DNA of 64,000 nt from Pelotomaculum schinkii (GCF_004369205.1 NZ_QFGA01000004.1:124001-188000); one strand, 5' to 3'; numbered from the stretch's first letter, positions 1 to 8,064 are shown. Numbers and translations are program-made. The notes: a model not told the origin generated them from the letters alone.

Positions 1-318
1 CTCAGAGTTCACCCGAAAAGCATCCGGAAACTCAAAGATAAAATCCGAGAAGTTACCGGACGCAGCAACGGAATGGGCATTGAGGCGAGGAAAACCCGAC
101 TCAACCAAGTTATTAGAGGATGGGTAAACTACTTCAAACTGGCAGATATGAAGAAAACACTCAAAGAACTGGACGAATGGACGAGAAGCCGTATTCGAAT
201 GGTGACCTGGAAACGATGGAAAAAGGTTCGGACGCGTCTCAAACGAGCAGGACTGGATGAGAAAAGGGCGTGGGATGTGGGCAAATACAAGAAAAGGCTA
301 CTGGCGAACCGCCCATAG
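1..318 (+). CDS. Group II intron reverse transcriptase/maturase, C-terminal part
   Basis: The reading frame is open from the first base of the window, so the 5' part lies outside it. About 105 residues are visible. They match the maturase (GIIM/domain X) end of a group II intron-encoded protein: a region reading 'LRVHPKSIRKLKDKIREVTG', then 'WVNYFKLADMKKTLKELDEW' followed by the basic 'RSRIRMVTWKRWKK' segment that contacts intron RNA in this family. The protein ends 'KKRLLANRP' with no DNA-binding or HNH endonuclease domain visible. The intron RNA 3' end follows about 100 bases downstream, the normal arrangement for an ORF in domain IV. Whether the catalytic YADD part is intact cannot be seen. 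Confidence 0.9.
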   Translation, partial: LRVHPKSIRKLKDKIREVTGRSNGMGIEARKTRLNQVIRGWVNYFKLADMKKTLKELDEWTRSRIRMVTWKRWKKVRTRLKRAGLDEKRAWDVGKYKKRLLANRP

Positions 319-416
319 CCCAATCTTGTTAAGAGTCCTATCCAACGAGAGGTTCAAACGTGCCGGATACCTCAGTCTGACGGAATGTTACTCTGCGAAA
401 TAATGTGTAAACTTTG

Positions 417-494
417 GAAGCACCGTATACCGAATGGTACGTACGGTGCTGTGGGAGGTCGGCTACTCAATTAATGGGTAGCCTCCTACCCGAT
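417..494 (+). ncRNA. Group II intron RNA, domains V and VI (3' end)
   Basis: A domain V hairpin is visible at about 417-452: AGCACCGTA pairs with TACGGTGCT around a short internal loop and tetraloop. Domain VI follows at about 455-488, with the GGAGGTCGGCTA / TAGCCTCC arms and an unpaired A in AATTAATGG as the likely branch point. The intron should end at about 494 (CTACCCGAT). This is the ribozyme 3' end that belongs to the maturase just upstream. The exact splice site is inferred from family consensus. Confidence 0.85.
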
Positions 495-585
495 TATAAC
501 GAAAAGGGAGCGTAACGAAATAATATGTACCCCATGTCAAGGACAATTTGGGTTTTTGGCATTCCAATCAAATAGGTATTTATGC

Positions 586-695
586 TATACTAACCGTGCT
601 TTACCACGAGGGAGGATAGGGCAAAGCTGAGGAGCGACCCGAGCGCCCGTGTGGGTTTACAAGGGAGGCGGTGCTTATCAGCACCGTTTCTTTTT
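586..695 (+). ncRNA. Candidate small RNA inside the IS3 element
   Basis: An extended -10 element (TG-C-TATACT, 583-591) without a good -35 is followed by a GC-rich stretch with several complementary segments, then an intrinsic terminator: CGGTGC (669-674), loop TTATCA, GCACCG (681-686) and a T-rich run to 695. There is no open reading frame of note. A transcript of about 98 nt (598-695) is predicted on the strand opposite to the transposase genes. It stops before the orfB 3' end. I do not recognise an RNA family; the function is unknown. Confidence 0.4.
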
Positions 696-765
696 ATTAC
701 AGCCAAGCACTGCCTCCCTGGAAACCAAAGCGAAAAACCTCGGGGTGTGGGGCAGAGCCCCACCT

Positions 766-1719
766 TCAATCTTCACCTTTTGCTTTTGGTATTGTTAAAG
801 GGTATCTTCCTGTAACGAGATACCGGTAATACTCCCTTGGAGCTAATCTTGCCAAATCCCATTGGTATCGGTCTTTATTGTAATAAGCAGTCCAATCGCT
901 GATTATATGGTGAATTTCTTCAAATGTTGTGCATTGAGAAATGTCAATTTCATCTTTCATGTGTCCATAAAAGGATTATTGAGGAGCGTTATCCCAACAG
1001 TTTGCCTTTCGGGACATAGACTGCCTCAGTTCACGGTCTTTTATCAGTTGGATAAACTTTATACTTGTGTAGTGTACCCCTTGATCCGAATTAATCAGAG
1101 TATCGGCTGACAAAAAGATACCATAATTCTCGATGAGCTGGTTCACAGTTTCCAGAACAAAATCGATTTCGAGAGATTTGCTCAGTACCCATGCGAGCAA
1201 CTCTTTTGTACAGGCGTCGATGATAGTAGACATATAGCACCGTGGTGCCTTCCCATTAATGATGTAGGTAATATCCGTAAGCAGAACAGCACGGGGACCG
1301 TGTGTTTCAAATTCCCGGTTCAGCAGGTTGGGGGCAACGTTGTTGGTTCTTAGTGCTTTGGCCATTCTTCTGTACGGATTCGCCTTGCGAATAGGACAGA
1401 TAAGTCCATGTTTCTTCATCAAACGTCGGATCTTCTTAATGTTCATATGCACTGGAGGAGCCATATGAAGAAGCCGCATGTAAATGCCGCGGGCTCCCTT
1501 GTTGTAGCCGCGAAACTTGTAAGCATCCAGAATGCTCAGGAAGTCCTTTTGATCTTGTTCCTCGCGCTGCCGTCTCAGGTCTTCTGTTTCAAGGTAGTGG
1601 TAGTATCCGGACCGCGAAACACCGGCAGCAGCGCACAGCCAGGTAATATTCAATAAGTTGTTATCTCGCTTTGTCATCTCAAGAATGACTCCGTACTTGG
1701 CAGATGCAGGGACATTCAT
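766..1719 (-). pseudogene. IS3-family transposase OrfB with nonsense codon at catalytic Glu
   Basis: This would be an rve-type DDE transposase of about 317 residues. It starts at the ATG at 1719, overlapping the orfA stop (ATGA). An HTH_21-like N-terminal part is followed by the first Asp in 'LLTDITYI' and the second in 'INSDQGVHYT'. The third motif reads 'SRKANCWDNAPQ', then TAA (976-978) in frame, then 'SFYGHMKDE', continuing in frame to the normal C-terminus at 766. The family has Glu right after 'DNAxx', so a GAA-to-TAA change removes exactly the catalytic residue and truncates the protein. The downstream part remains open, which suggests a recent mutation. Confidence 0.9.
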
Positions 1720-2129
1720 GTTTCCGCATCTCCCCGGCCTAAAGACACAATTTTTTTTAGAAACTCTATTTCTTGATCTTTATATGCCAGTTGCTGCTCA
1801 AGGTATTTTACTTTGGCTTCCGGGTCTGTGTAGTCTTTGAGATATGACCCGTATGTTTTTAAGTCTCTGAACCCTTTTCCCGCTCGAACTTCATTTCGGA
1901 TCATACCCTTCAATCCATTTACACGATTTACACGATTTACGCCAAGAATATCTGGATCGATGCCGAGCTCAATAACAATATCTCGTGGCTCTTTTCTTTC
2001 TTGTATTGAATGCCAAAACAGTTCCTTAAATTTGGCTGAGAAATGCACAATACTGGGACTTACATCCAAAACATAAGGACTTGCTCGGAGATGATTCATT
2101 TCTTCTTCAGTAAATTTCTTGTTAGCCAT
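1716..2129 (-). CDS. IS3-family OrfA (HTH DNA-binding subunit)
   Basis: OrfA of IS3-type elements carries a helix-turn-helix that recognises the element ends and is fused to OrfB by frameshifting in many members. The protein starts 'MANKKFTEEE' (chosen start 2129); an upstream extension to 2267 is open but reads unlike the family. The helical C-terminus 'AKVKYLEQQLAYKDQEIEFL' looks like the usual leucine-zipper coiled coil. A tandem 9-base direct repeat (ttacacgat, about 1918-1935) encodes the repeated 'VNR VNR'. It overlaps orfB by four bases, suggesting coupled translation. Confidence 0.8.
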   Translation of the reverse strand: MANKKFTEEEMNHLRASPYVLDVSPSIVHFSAKFKELFWHSIQERKEPRDIVIELGIDPDILGVNRVNRVNGLKGMIRNEVRAGKGFRDLKTYGSYLKDYTDPEAKVKYLEQQLAYKDQEIEFLKKIVSLGRGDAET

Positions 2130-2283
2130 ACGGCCATTCCTCCAATTCAGTTCAGTTTTATTGTAATACCTGTCTGAACTGGAATCAAAACCGTATTTGT
2201 CCGAGGTTAAGGGTTCCAAAAATTCACCTGTCCAAAATGAAGGGTTTTCAAAACCCACGCTGTCCATTTTCTAGGGTACATTT

Positions 2284-2346
2284 TAAAACACAGCCACAAA
2301 ACGCCGAAAACCATTGGTATTAGGCGATTTTTTGGTGGTGTTTTGT
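2284..2346. terminator. Long AT-rich hairpin outside the IS3 right end
   Basis: AAAACAC..CCACAAAACGCC pairs with GGCGATTTTTTGGTGGTGTTTT around a 17-base loop, with a few mismatches. It may be an intrinsic terminator or a remnant of another element end. A related phrase (tttaggcgattttt...gcagcccc) occurs again near 47397-47432 next to other IS debris, which favours element debris. Confidence 0.4.
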
Positions 2347-2753
2347 TACAGCCCCCTTCCAAAGAGCTTTAGCTAAGAGAAGATCTATTAAGATTTTAGC
2401 CTAACAATGGTTTAAAGTATTTGCGGTTAACAATAATGGACAGGATTACCTGCTATATCTCTATTATAAAGAGTTTTTATTGATATGCCTTGATATTCCT
2501 GGAAATTGGCTGTTTATCAGTAAATTTAGATGTTGACAATATCGAAACTTGTTAATGCAACATTAGTGGAATTGTATATGAATTTAACAAAAAAATTTAT
2601 TTATATCAGTCGCAGAATATGACAAATCTCTCATTATTTGCATGATATAGTAAATATATTACAAATAAATCCATTGCAACCATATTGTTCCGAGTAAAGA
2701 GGGAGGTGAATCCAATGGGCCTTGTCAATTAAAATTCTATATACCAGTGATTA
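2347..2753. other. AT-rich intergenic stretch
   Basis: No gene is supported here. The stretch is markedly AT-rich. Near its end a strong ribosome binding site (GGGAGGTG, 2701-2708) is followed by a six-codon frame starting at 2718 (Met-Gly-Leu-Val-Asn-stop). It is too short to call, but could be a leader peptide ahead of the structured segment downstream. Confidence 0.3.
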
Positions 2754-2755
2754 TT

Positions 2756-2899
2756 GGTCAGGGTATTCGGACAGGACGGGAGGGATGTTTTGCATAGAAG
2801 CCATCCACTAGCACCTGGGCAACTAGGAAATCAAATAAGTAATTACGATGAAGGTGGCTATGGCTGGATACTTTGGAATAACGAACGACCGTCCTGACC
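2756..2899 (+). promoter_or_regulatory. Structured 5' leader of the propeller gene
   Basis: CAGGACGG (2772-2779) pairs with CCGTCCTG (2889-2896), and a competing outer pairing GGTCAGG (2756-2762) / CCTGACC (2893-2899) shares the same 3' strand. Inside are GGATG/CATCC (2783-2787/2801-2805) and a CTAG..CTAG arm. This mutually exclusive pairing about 100 bases ahead of a secreted-protein start looks like a cis-regulatory RNA. I compared it from memory with GEMM/c-di-GMP, cobalamin, TPP and SAM consensus features and found no match. Confidence 0.35.
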
Positions 2900-2987
2900 A
2901 TATTCTGAACATATCTTTAATAGTTACTGTTTGGTGACATCGGCAGCTGGAAATTCACAAAAAATAATGTTTCAAGGGGGAGTTCAA

Positions 2988-3872
2988 TTGAAAAAGTCAA
3001 TTCAAAAGCTATTAGTCGTTTTATTAATGACAGTTATGACTCTGGGGGGTGGAGTAAGCGGAGCATGGGCTTCCTCATGGTCACAGGTAGGAAGCCTTTC
3101 AGGTGACGCGGCAAGCGTCAATACACTTGTTACGATTAACAACACATTATACGCTGGGACTGATAATGGTGTGTGGACATGGAATGGTACAACATGGTCT
3201 CAGTTAGGCACCCTCGCTTATGATGTCCAATCATTAGTCATGCTTAATGGTACATTGTATGCGGGTTCATTTTATTATGGTGTTTGGGCTTGGAACGGCA
3301 GTACATGGGCACAAGTTGGCACCCTTTCTTCACATGTTCAAGATCTTGCAGTTGTAAATAACAATTTATATGTTGCGACAGGTGATGGTGTTTATGCCAA
3401 GTCTGGTTCAAATTGGACTATATTAGGATTGGCAGGTAAACAAGTTCTTCGTCTCCTTGCAGCCAACGATACACTATACGCAGGGACGGCCCAGAACGGA
3501 GTCTATTACTATTACTATGGTGATTTTCAACCTTGCGGAAGCAACAACAAGCCATGGGGAACGCAAAACGTAGGTGACCTACATCTATACAATTATGAAG
3601 TATATGCGGGTACAAAAGGAGGCGGGGTATGGTCTTTCATTGGTTCAACTTGGTATCAAAGAGGAGGAGCCCTAAGTGATGACGTTTTTGTTCTTACTTC
3701 TGATGAGCCATTCGGAACGCTTTACGCAGGTACTAATAGTGGAGTAAAGTATTTAGGCGGTGGCACATGGAACCAAGTCGGGAGTCTCTCAAACAGAGTA
3801 GTAGGGCTTACAACAATAAACAATATATTATATGCAGGTACAAGTAATAACGGCGTGTGGGTTTATCAATAA
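2988..3872 (+). CDS. Secreted seven-bladed beta-propeller repeat protein
   Basis: The protein has 294 residues from the TTG at 2988, chosen because AAGGGGGAG precedes it and a signal peptide starts there (LKK, then a hydrophobic core and 'AWASS'). An in-frame ATG-type extension to 2931 lacks such support. The mature part is seven repeats of about 37 residues. The consensus is W-x-Q-x-G-x-L ... V-x-x-L ... N-x-x-LYAGT-x-x-GVW-x-W-x-G-x-x. Seven such units predict a closed seven-bladed propeller, probably extracellular and ligand- or surface-binding. No catalytic motif is visible. It stands alone between mobile elements, so it may be accessory cargo. Confidence 0.75.
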   Translation: MKKSIQKLLVVLLMTVMTLGGGVSGAWASSWSQVGSLSGDAASVNTLVTINNTLYAGTDNGVWTWNGTTWSQLGTLAYDVQSLVMLNGTLYAGSFYYGVWAWNGSTWAQVGTLSSHVQDLAVVNNNLYVATGDGVYAKSGSNWTILGLAGKQVLRLLAANDTLYAGTAQNGVYYYYYGDFQPCGSNNKPWGTQNVGDLHLYNYEVYAGTKGGGVWSFIGSTWYQRGGALSDDVFVLTSDEPFGTLYAGTNSGVKYLGGGTWNQVGSLSNRVVGLTTINNILYAGTSNNGVWVYQ

Positions 3873-4020
3873 TATGAGTTCCCAATGTATTATAGACCGA
3901 TCTCAAAGTCTTCAGAAATACTAGATAATATCGTGGCTCAGAACGGCTCCAGCTTCAGAGGCTGCCAGGTTCACTTTTAAAAAGATTAGGATCTGGATCT
4001 AGAATTATCCTGGCGAACAA

Positions 4021-4064
4021 CAATCCCCCTGGAGGTATAAATTCTTTAGGGGGATTGTTTGTTT
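4021..4064 (+). terminator. Intrinsic terminator
   Basis: CAATCCCCCT (4021-4030) pairs with AGGGGGATTG (4048-4057), followed by TTTGTTTTG. It lies 150 bases downstream of the propeller gene on the same strand and is its likely terminator. Confidence 0.7.
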
Positions 4065-4214
4065 TGCTAGAAATAGGATAAGGAGCAAGTGAAAGGATTG
4101 TGGGTTTGCGGATAACTCCTACAGAGCTGGGAGTGTACACGATTATGTGTAAATGGGAATTCCTCTTTGAAATTGGTAAGCTATAAATGGCTCTTACCCG
4201 CCTGGAGGACAGCG

Positions 4215-4330
4215 ATAGGTAAGGGTCATCCTCGTCATTACCCGTTAGGACGCCCTTTTCCCCCGCCTCGCACCGTGCGTGAGACTTTCAACTCACACGG
4301 CGCTCCATCGTACAGTGGCACTTGTCAGGC
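4215..4330 (-). ncRNA. Group II intron RNA domains V/VI (3' end of split intron)
   Basis: Read on the minus strand, 4306-4267 gives a domain V hairpin: GGAGCGCCGTGTGAG, a GAAA-type loop region, then CTCACGCACGGTGCG. Domain VI follows with the CCTAAC branch region, and the intron should end near 4215 (CTTACCTATC). It belongs to the intron whose 5' half lies at 18421-20536. Confidence 0.75.
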
Positions 4331-4333
4331 ACC

Positions 4334-4870
4334 TTATGAGGGCAAGTTCAGTTTTTCTCTGTAGCGCAGAATTTTCTTCCAGATAATCTTCGGCAAGGAC
4401 GAGTAATCGTGACCATCATGAACCTTTTCATGACATTCGCTATGAACACTGGCTAGATTGGATACCCGGTTGACCAGGTTCCGGGAGAGATTGGGGTTAA
4501 TGTGGTGAAAATGAATTTTATCCATGATAAAATCACCACATACCTTGCATTTTCCCCTATCCCGGTTGAAGGCGTAGGCACGATTGAGATAGAATTCGAA
4601 GTTGTAGAGTTTTGAATCTCTGCTTTTAACCTCGGACCGTTGTGGGAGTAATAACTCGTCTGCCCTCGCCAACAACTGCTTACGAGAGGTTCTCTTCTGG
4701 TACATATCTCGACCTGTCTTGGTATAAGGCGATTCGCTCTGATTCTTCTGTCCAGCCCTAGTCCACCTGCAGAATGCCAGCAAAGTTATACCGATCGTGT
4801 ATCCCCGTGACGTTATAGCTGGTGTAATCTTGCTCGTAAAGTAGTCCTGGCAGGCAGGATTTTTTTGCAC
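4334..4870 (-). pseudogene. Group II intron-encoded protein, C-terminal half with HNH domain
   Basis: This is the DNA-binding and endonuclease end of a group II intron protein. 'CKVCGDFI' and 'HFHHINPNLSRN' followed by 'NLASVHSECHEKVHDG' form a zinc-binding HNH endonuclease that nicks the bottom strand during retrohoming. The N-terminal reverse transcriptase is missing here. It is found at 18421-19822 on the same strand, beyond the transposon that starts near 4860. The first codons (near 4858-4870) are probably transposon end sequence rather than native start. The protein as it stands has no start signal and should be silent. Confidence 0.8.
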
Positions 4871-4954
4871 ATTGATTATCTAAAAGATGATTCAGAACCC
4901 TCCCCAATCTGCTAAAATATTTGCAGTTTCTTTGGGGAGGTTATTATTTTGCAA
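4861..4954 (+). repeat. Left-end repeats of transposon X
   Basis: TTTTTTGCACA (4861-4871), TATTTGCAG (4917-4925) and ATTTTGCAA (4946-4954) resemble the motifs at the right end. They are the likely transposase binding sites. A hairpin CCTCCCC (4900-4906) / GGGGAGG (4934-4940) lies between them. The IS91-like copy A begins immediately after the third site. Confidence 0.5.
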
Positions 4955-5055
4955 ATTGAACGAAACCGCTCCGCGGTGGATAGAAACCCAAGATAGTATC
5001 AAAGCGAAATGATCCGATCTGCTCATAGTAGATACAAAAGTCATGGCTAACACAA

Positions 5056-5115
5056 AACAACCCCTTTAAAATGAGAATGCGGCCTGTCCGCAATATCAAA
5101 CAAAGGGGTTGTTTA
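5056..5115 (+). promoter_or_regulatory. Leader hairpin ahead of the recombinase gene
   Basis: AACAACCCCTTT pairs with AAAGGGGTTGTT (12 bp) with a nested small hairpin GCGGCCTGTCCGC. The 3' arm ends eight bases before the first ATG and contains the only purine-rich ribosome-binding candidate (AAAGGGG). The fold could block translation from read-through transcripts, a common transposase safeguard. Copy B has the same structure. Confidence 0.5.
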
Positions 5116-5119
5116 TTTA

Positions 5120-5992
5120 ATGATGACTAACCGTCAGGCGCTGCAACGCCTGAAAGCTGACATCCAGCTTAGGGGGCTATCCAGAAACACACTCGATTCC
5201 TATACGACTCATGTTGGGATCTTCCTTAATCACTTCAAAAAACCTATCGAGAAGCTCAATGAAATGGACGTTCGAAGTTTCCTGGGACACTTGATTGTCG
5301 AAAAGAAATTATCGCCAGGCACGGTCAATGTTTACAGTGCTTCCATTCGCTTCTTCTTCGCAGTTACGCTGAACCGGACGATGAACTATCTACAAATTCC
5401 ACGCCTTAAGCGGCCTAAGAAGCTACCGGAGATTTTAACGCGGAATGAAGTTGCAGAACTAATTTCCCAGACAACGAATGCCAAACACAAAGCCCTGCTC
5501 TTAATGGCGTACGGTTCCGGCTTACGAGTCAGCGAACTTGCCAGTCTCAAAACGACGGATATTGATTCGGCATCCATGCGGGTTTTGGTGCGCGGCGGCA
5601 AAGGCCAAAAGGATCGCTATACTCTTCTGCCCGAAAGCGCTTTATTCGCGTTGCGTGACTATTGGCGCAAGTACCGCCCGAAAAGCTCAGATGGATACAT
5701 TTTTCCCGGAATCAAAAATGTTGGGCATATCACAACAAGCGCAGTAGCACGAGCGATTAAAGAAGCGCTTGCCAAGACAGCTATCCAAAAGAGTGTGTCG
5801 CCGCATACCCTTCGGCACTGTTTCGCCACTCACTTATTAGAGGACGGGCTAAGTCTACTCCAAATAAAGGCTTTGCTCGGACACGCCAGCATTTCCTCAA
5901 CCACGATCTATCTTCATCTGGCAAACACCACGAACGGAATAACCAGTCCGGCGGACAACATGCCTCAGAAGTTTGTGGACTGCCCATTATGA
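5120..5992 (+). CDS. Tyrosine recombinase/integrase of IS91-like element (copy A)
   Basis: A phage-integrase family protein of 290 residues. The SAM-like N-terminal domain (about residues 8-95) leads to the catalytic domain. Arg is in 'GSGLRVSELASL', the His-x-x-Arg box in 'PHTLRHCFATHLLE', the second His in 'LLGHASISST' and Tyr in 'TIYLHL'. All catalytic residues are therefore present. Two ATG codons open the frame; either could be used. The stop overlaps the transposase start (ATGA), so the two are translated together. Its role in an otherwise HUH-driven element is not established; dimer resolution or circle integration are possible. Confidence 0.9.
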   Translation: MMTNRQALQRLKADIQLRGLSRNTLDSYTTHVGIFLNHFKKPIEKLNEMDVRSFLGHLIVEKKLSPGTVNVYSASIRFFFAVTLNRTMNYLQIPRLKRPKKLPEILTRNEVAELISQTTNAKHKALLLMAYGSGLRVSELASLKTTDIDSASMRVLVRGGKGQKDRYTLLPESALFALRDYWRKYRPKSSDGYIFPGIKNVGHITTSAVARAIKEALAKTAIQKSVSPHTLRHCFATHLLEDGLSLLQIKALLGHASISSTTIYLHLANTTNGITSPADNMPQKFVDCPL

Positions 5993-7110
5993 TTGAAGTG
6001 CAGGACATCTTTCGGGAACATGGCGATGAATACTTGCGCCAGCATCCGCTTAATACCGTTCAAATAAAGGCATATCGCGCTATCTTGAACTGCCGGACTC
6101 ATGCTTTGGGCGGGCATATAGATACATGTGACCAATGTGGCCATCAACGTATCTCTTATAATTCCTGCCGAAACAGACATTGCCCCAAATGCCAAATGCT
6201 TGCCAAAGAACAATGGATCGAAAGCCAGGAACGTTGCCTGCTTAACATTGGCTATTTCCATGTCGTGTTTACGGTGCCGAACGAATTGTATATGGTATTC
6301 CGGCAGAACCAGGAAACGATGTACACTTTATTCTTCAAAGCTGTCTCGGAAACCTTGTTAGAGTTAGGCCAAAATCCAAAATATCTCGGCGCCAAACTCG
6401 GAGTAACCGCAATTCTCCACACATGGGGGCAGAACCTTCTGTATCATCCCCACATCCATTGTGTTGTACCGGGCGGCGGGTTGACCAGCGCCGGTCATTG
6501 GAAAAACTCGCGCAAGAAGTTCTTCATTCCGGTTAAGGTATTGTCCAAGAAATTCCGGGGGAAATTTCTCGCTCTCATGCGTGCGGCTCAATTACGCTTC
6601 GATGAATCTACGAACAAACTCAATAGTTCGAGAGAATATGCCCTCTTTCTGCAGGATTTGTATAACAAGGACTGGGTAACCTATTGCAAACCGCCCTTCG
6701 GCAATACCGGCAAGGTGATTCAATATTTAAGCCGCTACACACATCGCGTGGCTATTTCCAACAATCGGATTCTGGCGCTTCAAGATGATAAAGTCACATT
6801 TAGTTGGCGGGACTATGCCGACCATAACAAGGTCAAGCAGATGACTATTACAGCCGAAGAATTTATCCGCCGCTTTATGCTCCATGTACTGCCTCGAGGA
6901 TTCCGGAAGATACGACACTACGGACTTTTGGCTTCCGGAGGGAAAACCAAACGGATACAGTTATGCCGGCAACTTACGAATACACCTTTTAGCATATTCT
7001 CTAAGCCGCGTTCATTATTCGAAATCCTCATTGACAAGTTCAATGATACATTTCGTAAATGTCCCTGCTGCAGAATAGGAATGATGATACGCGCATCTCC
7101 TCTTCCGTAA
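5989..7110 (+). CDS. IS91-family HUH (Y2) transposase (copy A)
   Basis: A protein of 373 residues. An N-terminal zinc-ribbon (CDQCGHQ ... CRNRHCPKCQ, about residues 45-70) is followed by the Y2 transposase core. The HUH metal motif is 'HPHIHCVVPGG' (about residue 155). The nucleophile region is 'YLSRYTHRVAISN', with tyrosines four residues apart. The C-terminus has a second CxxC ('CPCCRIGM'), which may bind zinc. It nicks one strand at the origin end and drives rolling-circle transposition. The start overlaps the recombinase stop. The sequence looks intact and identical to copy B, so both copies may be active. Confidence 0.92.
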   Translation: MIEVQDIFREHGDEYLRQHPLNTVQIKAYRAILNCRTHALGGHIDTCDQCGHQRISYNSCRNRHCPKCQMLAKEQWIESQERCLLNIGYFHVVFTVPNELYMVFRQNQETMYTLFFKAVSETLLELGQNPKYLGAKLGVTAILHTWGQNLLYHPHIHCVVPGGGLTSAGHWKNSRKKFFIPVKVLSKKFRGKFLALMRAAQLRFDESTNKLNSSREYALFLQDLYNKDWVTYCKPPFGNTGKVIQYLSRYTHRVAISNNRILALQDDKVTFSWRDYADHNKVKQMTITAEEFIRRFMLHVLPRGFRKIRHYGLLASGGKTKRIQLCRQLTNTPFSIFSKPRSLFEILIDKFNDTFRKCPCCRIGMMIRASPLP

Positions 7111-7298
7111 AAACAAATTCCTTATACAAAAAAGCCCCTTCTATGGGGGAGGGGGAAACTATGCCCATCGACAGGCGAATTTCCCAATAATGACCCTGTT
7201 CTTTGACTGAGATTTCGCCCCATAACATCGGAACCCTTTTAGCGCCAGAAATTCTGCAACTTATACAGTTCCTTTTTCCCCATAGCACCTACCGACAT

Positions 7299-7382
7299 CG
7301 GCGGTTCCGTTCAATCAAATTATCTGAAGCCCTACGTAGCCTCTGCTTACATGGGGTTTCTTTTTTGGGCTTCAGATAATTT
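7299..7382 (+). repeat. Terminal hairpin of IS91-like copy A
   Basis: CAAATTATCTGAAGCCC (7316-7332) is perfectly complementary to GGGCTTCAGATAATTTG (7366-7382). It lies next to the inverted copy of the left end (7301-7315). A hairpin near the 3' end of the transposase is typical of the origin end of IS91-type elements. Assigning it as the origin is an inference. Confidence 0.65.
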
Positions 7383-7926
7383 GCTATTCATTCCTTGGAA
7401 TCTACCTGTTAAGCTATCAATCTATGCCAAGGACAGATACTCAGTGGTCTTTCCCGTACTTATCAAGTGCCCTTGCTGCAATTCTGCAGTCAAGCTGAAA
7501 CGGCACGGCTTCTATGAACGCAATGCACTAGCCAACAAACGATGTTACCGTATCAGCATCTGCCGGTACCTGTGTCCTGCCTGCTTAAAGACGGTATCTC
7601 TTTTGCCCTGGTTTCTTCTGCCTTACTTCCAACATAACCGTAATGCCATATTAAAAAGCCTGCGGGAGAGTTTTAGAAAAACAACTGCTGCCGTTGGCCG
7701 CCAACTAGCCGCTTTTTACCATAAGCGTTTCTTAGCCAATACCCCCGCCATTGTCAGTGCTTTAAGAGAACAGCACTGGCGAGAGCGACTTCCTGCGGAT
7801 AAAAACAAAGGGGCCATAAAGATAGTCCGCCGGTTAAACTTCACTCGGGCAAGTGAAACGACCTTGGCAGAGGTCAATAGTTTATCCAACCGGATCTTGG
7901 CTAACTTTATGGCAAGATCATTTTAA
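7351..7926 (+). CDS. DUF6431-type zinc-binding protein of transposon X (N-terminus replaced)
   Basis: A basic protein with a zinc-ribbon near its start ('IKCPCCNSAVKLKRHGFYER' and 'CRYLCPACLKTV'), a pattern found in DUF6431 proteins encoded next to DDE transposases. It probably binds the transposon ends or target DNA; the function is not known. The first 14 codons (7351-7392) lie within the IS91-like copy A, so the native start was cut off. Any product now starts in IS sequence or at the GTG at 7451. It is the first gene of X, 140 bases ahead of the DDE transposase. The 3' part is low in recognisable motifs. Confidence 0.6.
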   Translation: MGFLFWASDNLLFIPWNLPVKLSIYAKDRYSVVFPVLIKCPCCNSAVKLKRHGFYERNALANKRCYRISICRYLCPACLKTVSLLPWFLLPYFQHNRNAILKSLRESFRKTTAAVGRQLAAFYHKRFLANTPAIVSALREQHWRERLPADKNKGAIKIVRRLNFTRASETTLAEVNSLSNRILANFMARSF

Positions 7927-8064
7927 CATCTCCCCTGGGGTATGCGGCAAGTATATTTTATCCACACAACTTTTGCGTGGCGGTATATGGCCTTTTTACC
8001 ATATAATTTTCACCGTGAGGTTAACCGGTTATCCTCCAATACATCTGTTGGAGGTGCTTTAAAA

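Larger units (their letters stand above)
526..2280 (-). mobile_element. IS3-family insertion sequence (inactive)
   Basis: Imperfect terminal inverted repeats start TGTACCC at 526 and end GGGTACA at 2280; a second matched block (GGACA) lies about 15 bases inside each end. The element carries orfA and orfB on the minus strand in the usual overlapping order. No clear short target duplication was found next to the ends. About 240 bases between the left end and orfB are non-coding and include a possible RNA gene. orfB has a stop codon at its catalytic Glu, so the copy should not transpose unaided. Confidence 0.85.
4955..7392 (+). mobile_element. IS91-like element with tyrosine recombinase, copy A
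   Basis: This is a 2438-bp unit present twice (see 14173-16610, inverted). The boundaries are where the two copies stop matching. The left end is ATTGAACGAAACCGC, and a near-perfect inverted copy (GCGGTTCCGTTCAAT) ends at 7315. A hairpin with 17-bp arms follows to 7382. It encodes a tyrosine recombinase overlapping an HUH (Y2) transposase. IS91 elements transpose by rolling circle without duplicating the target. The sequence right after the hairpin end contains CCTTGG, compatible with the CTTG-type targets known for IS91 relatives. Confidence 0.85.

Noticed and set aside
2756-2899. Assignment of the leader as a c-di-GMP (GEMM) riboswitch
   Set aside because: The conserved GCAAA and GACGCAAAG segments of GEMM-I are absent and the pairing plan differs. 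It is kept only as an unclassified structured leader.
6128-6361. Alternative-frame ORFs within the IS91-like elements
   Set aside because: They appear in both copies only because the copies are identical, and all lie inside the recombinase or transposase genes.
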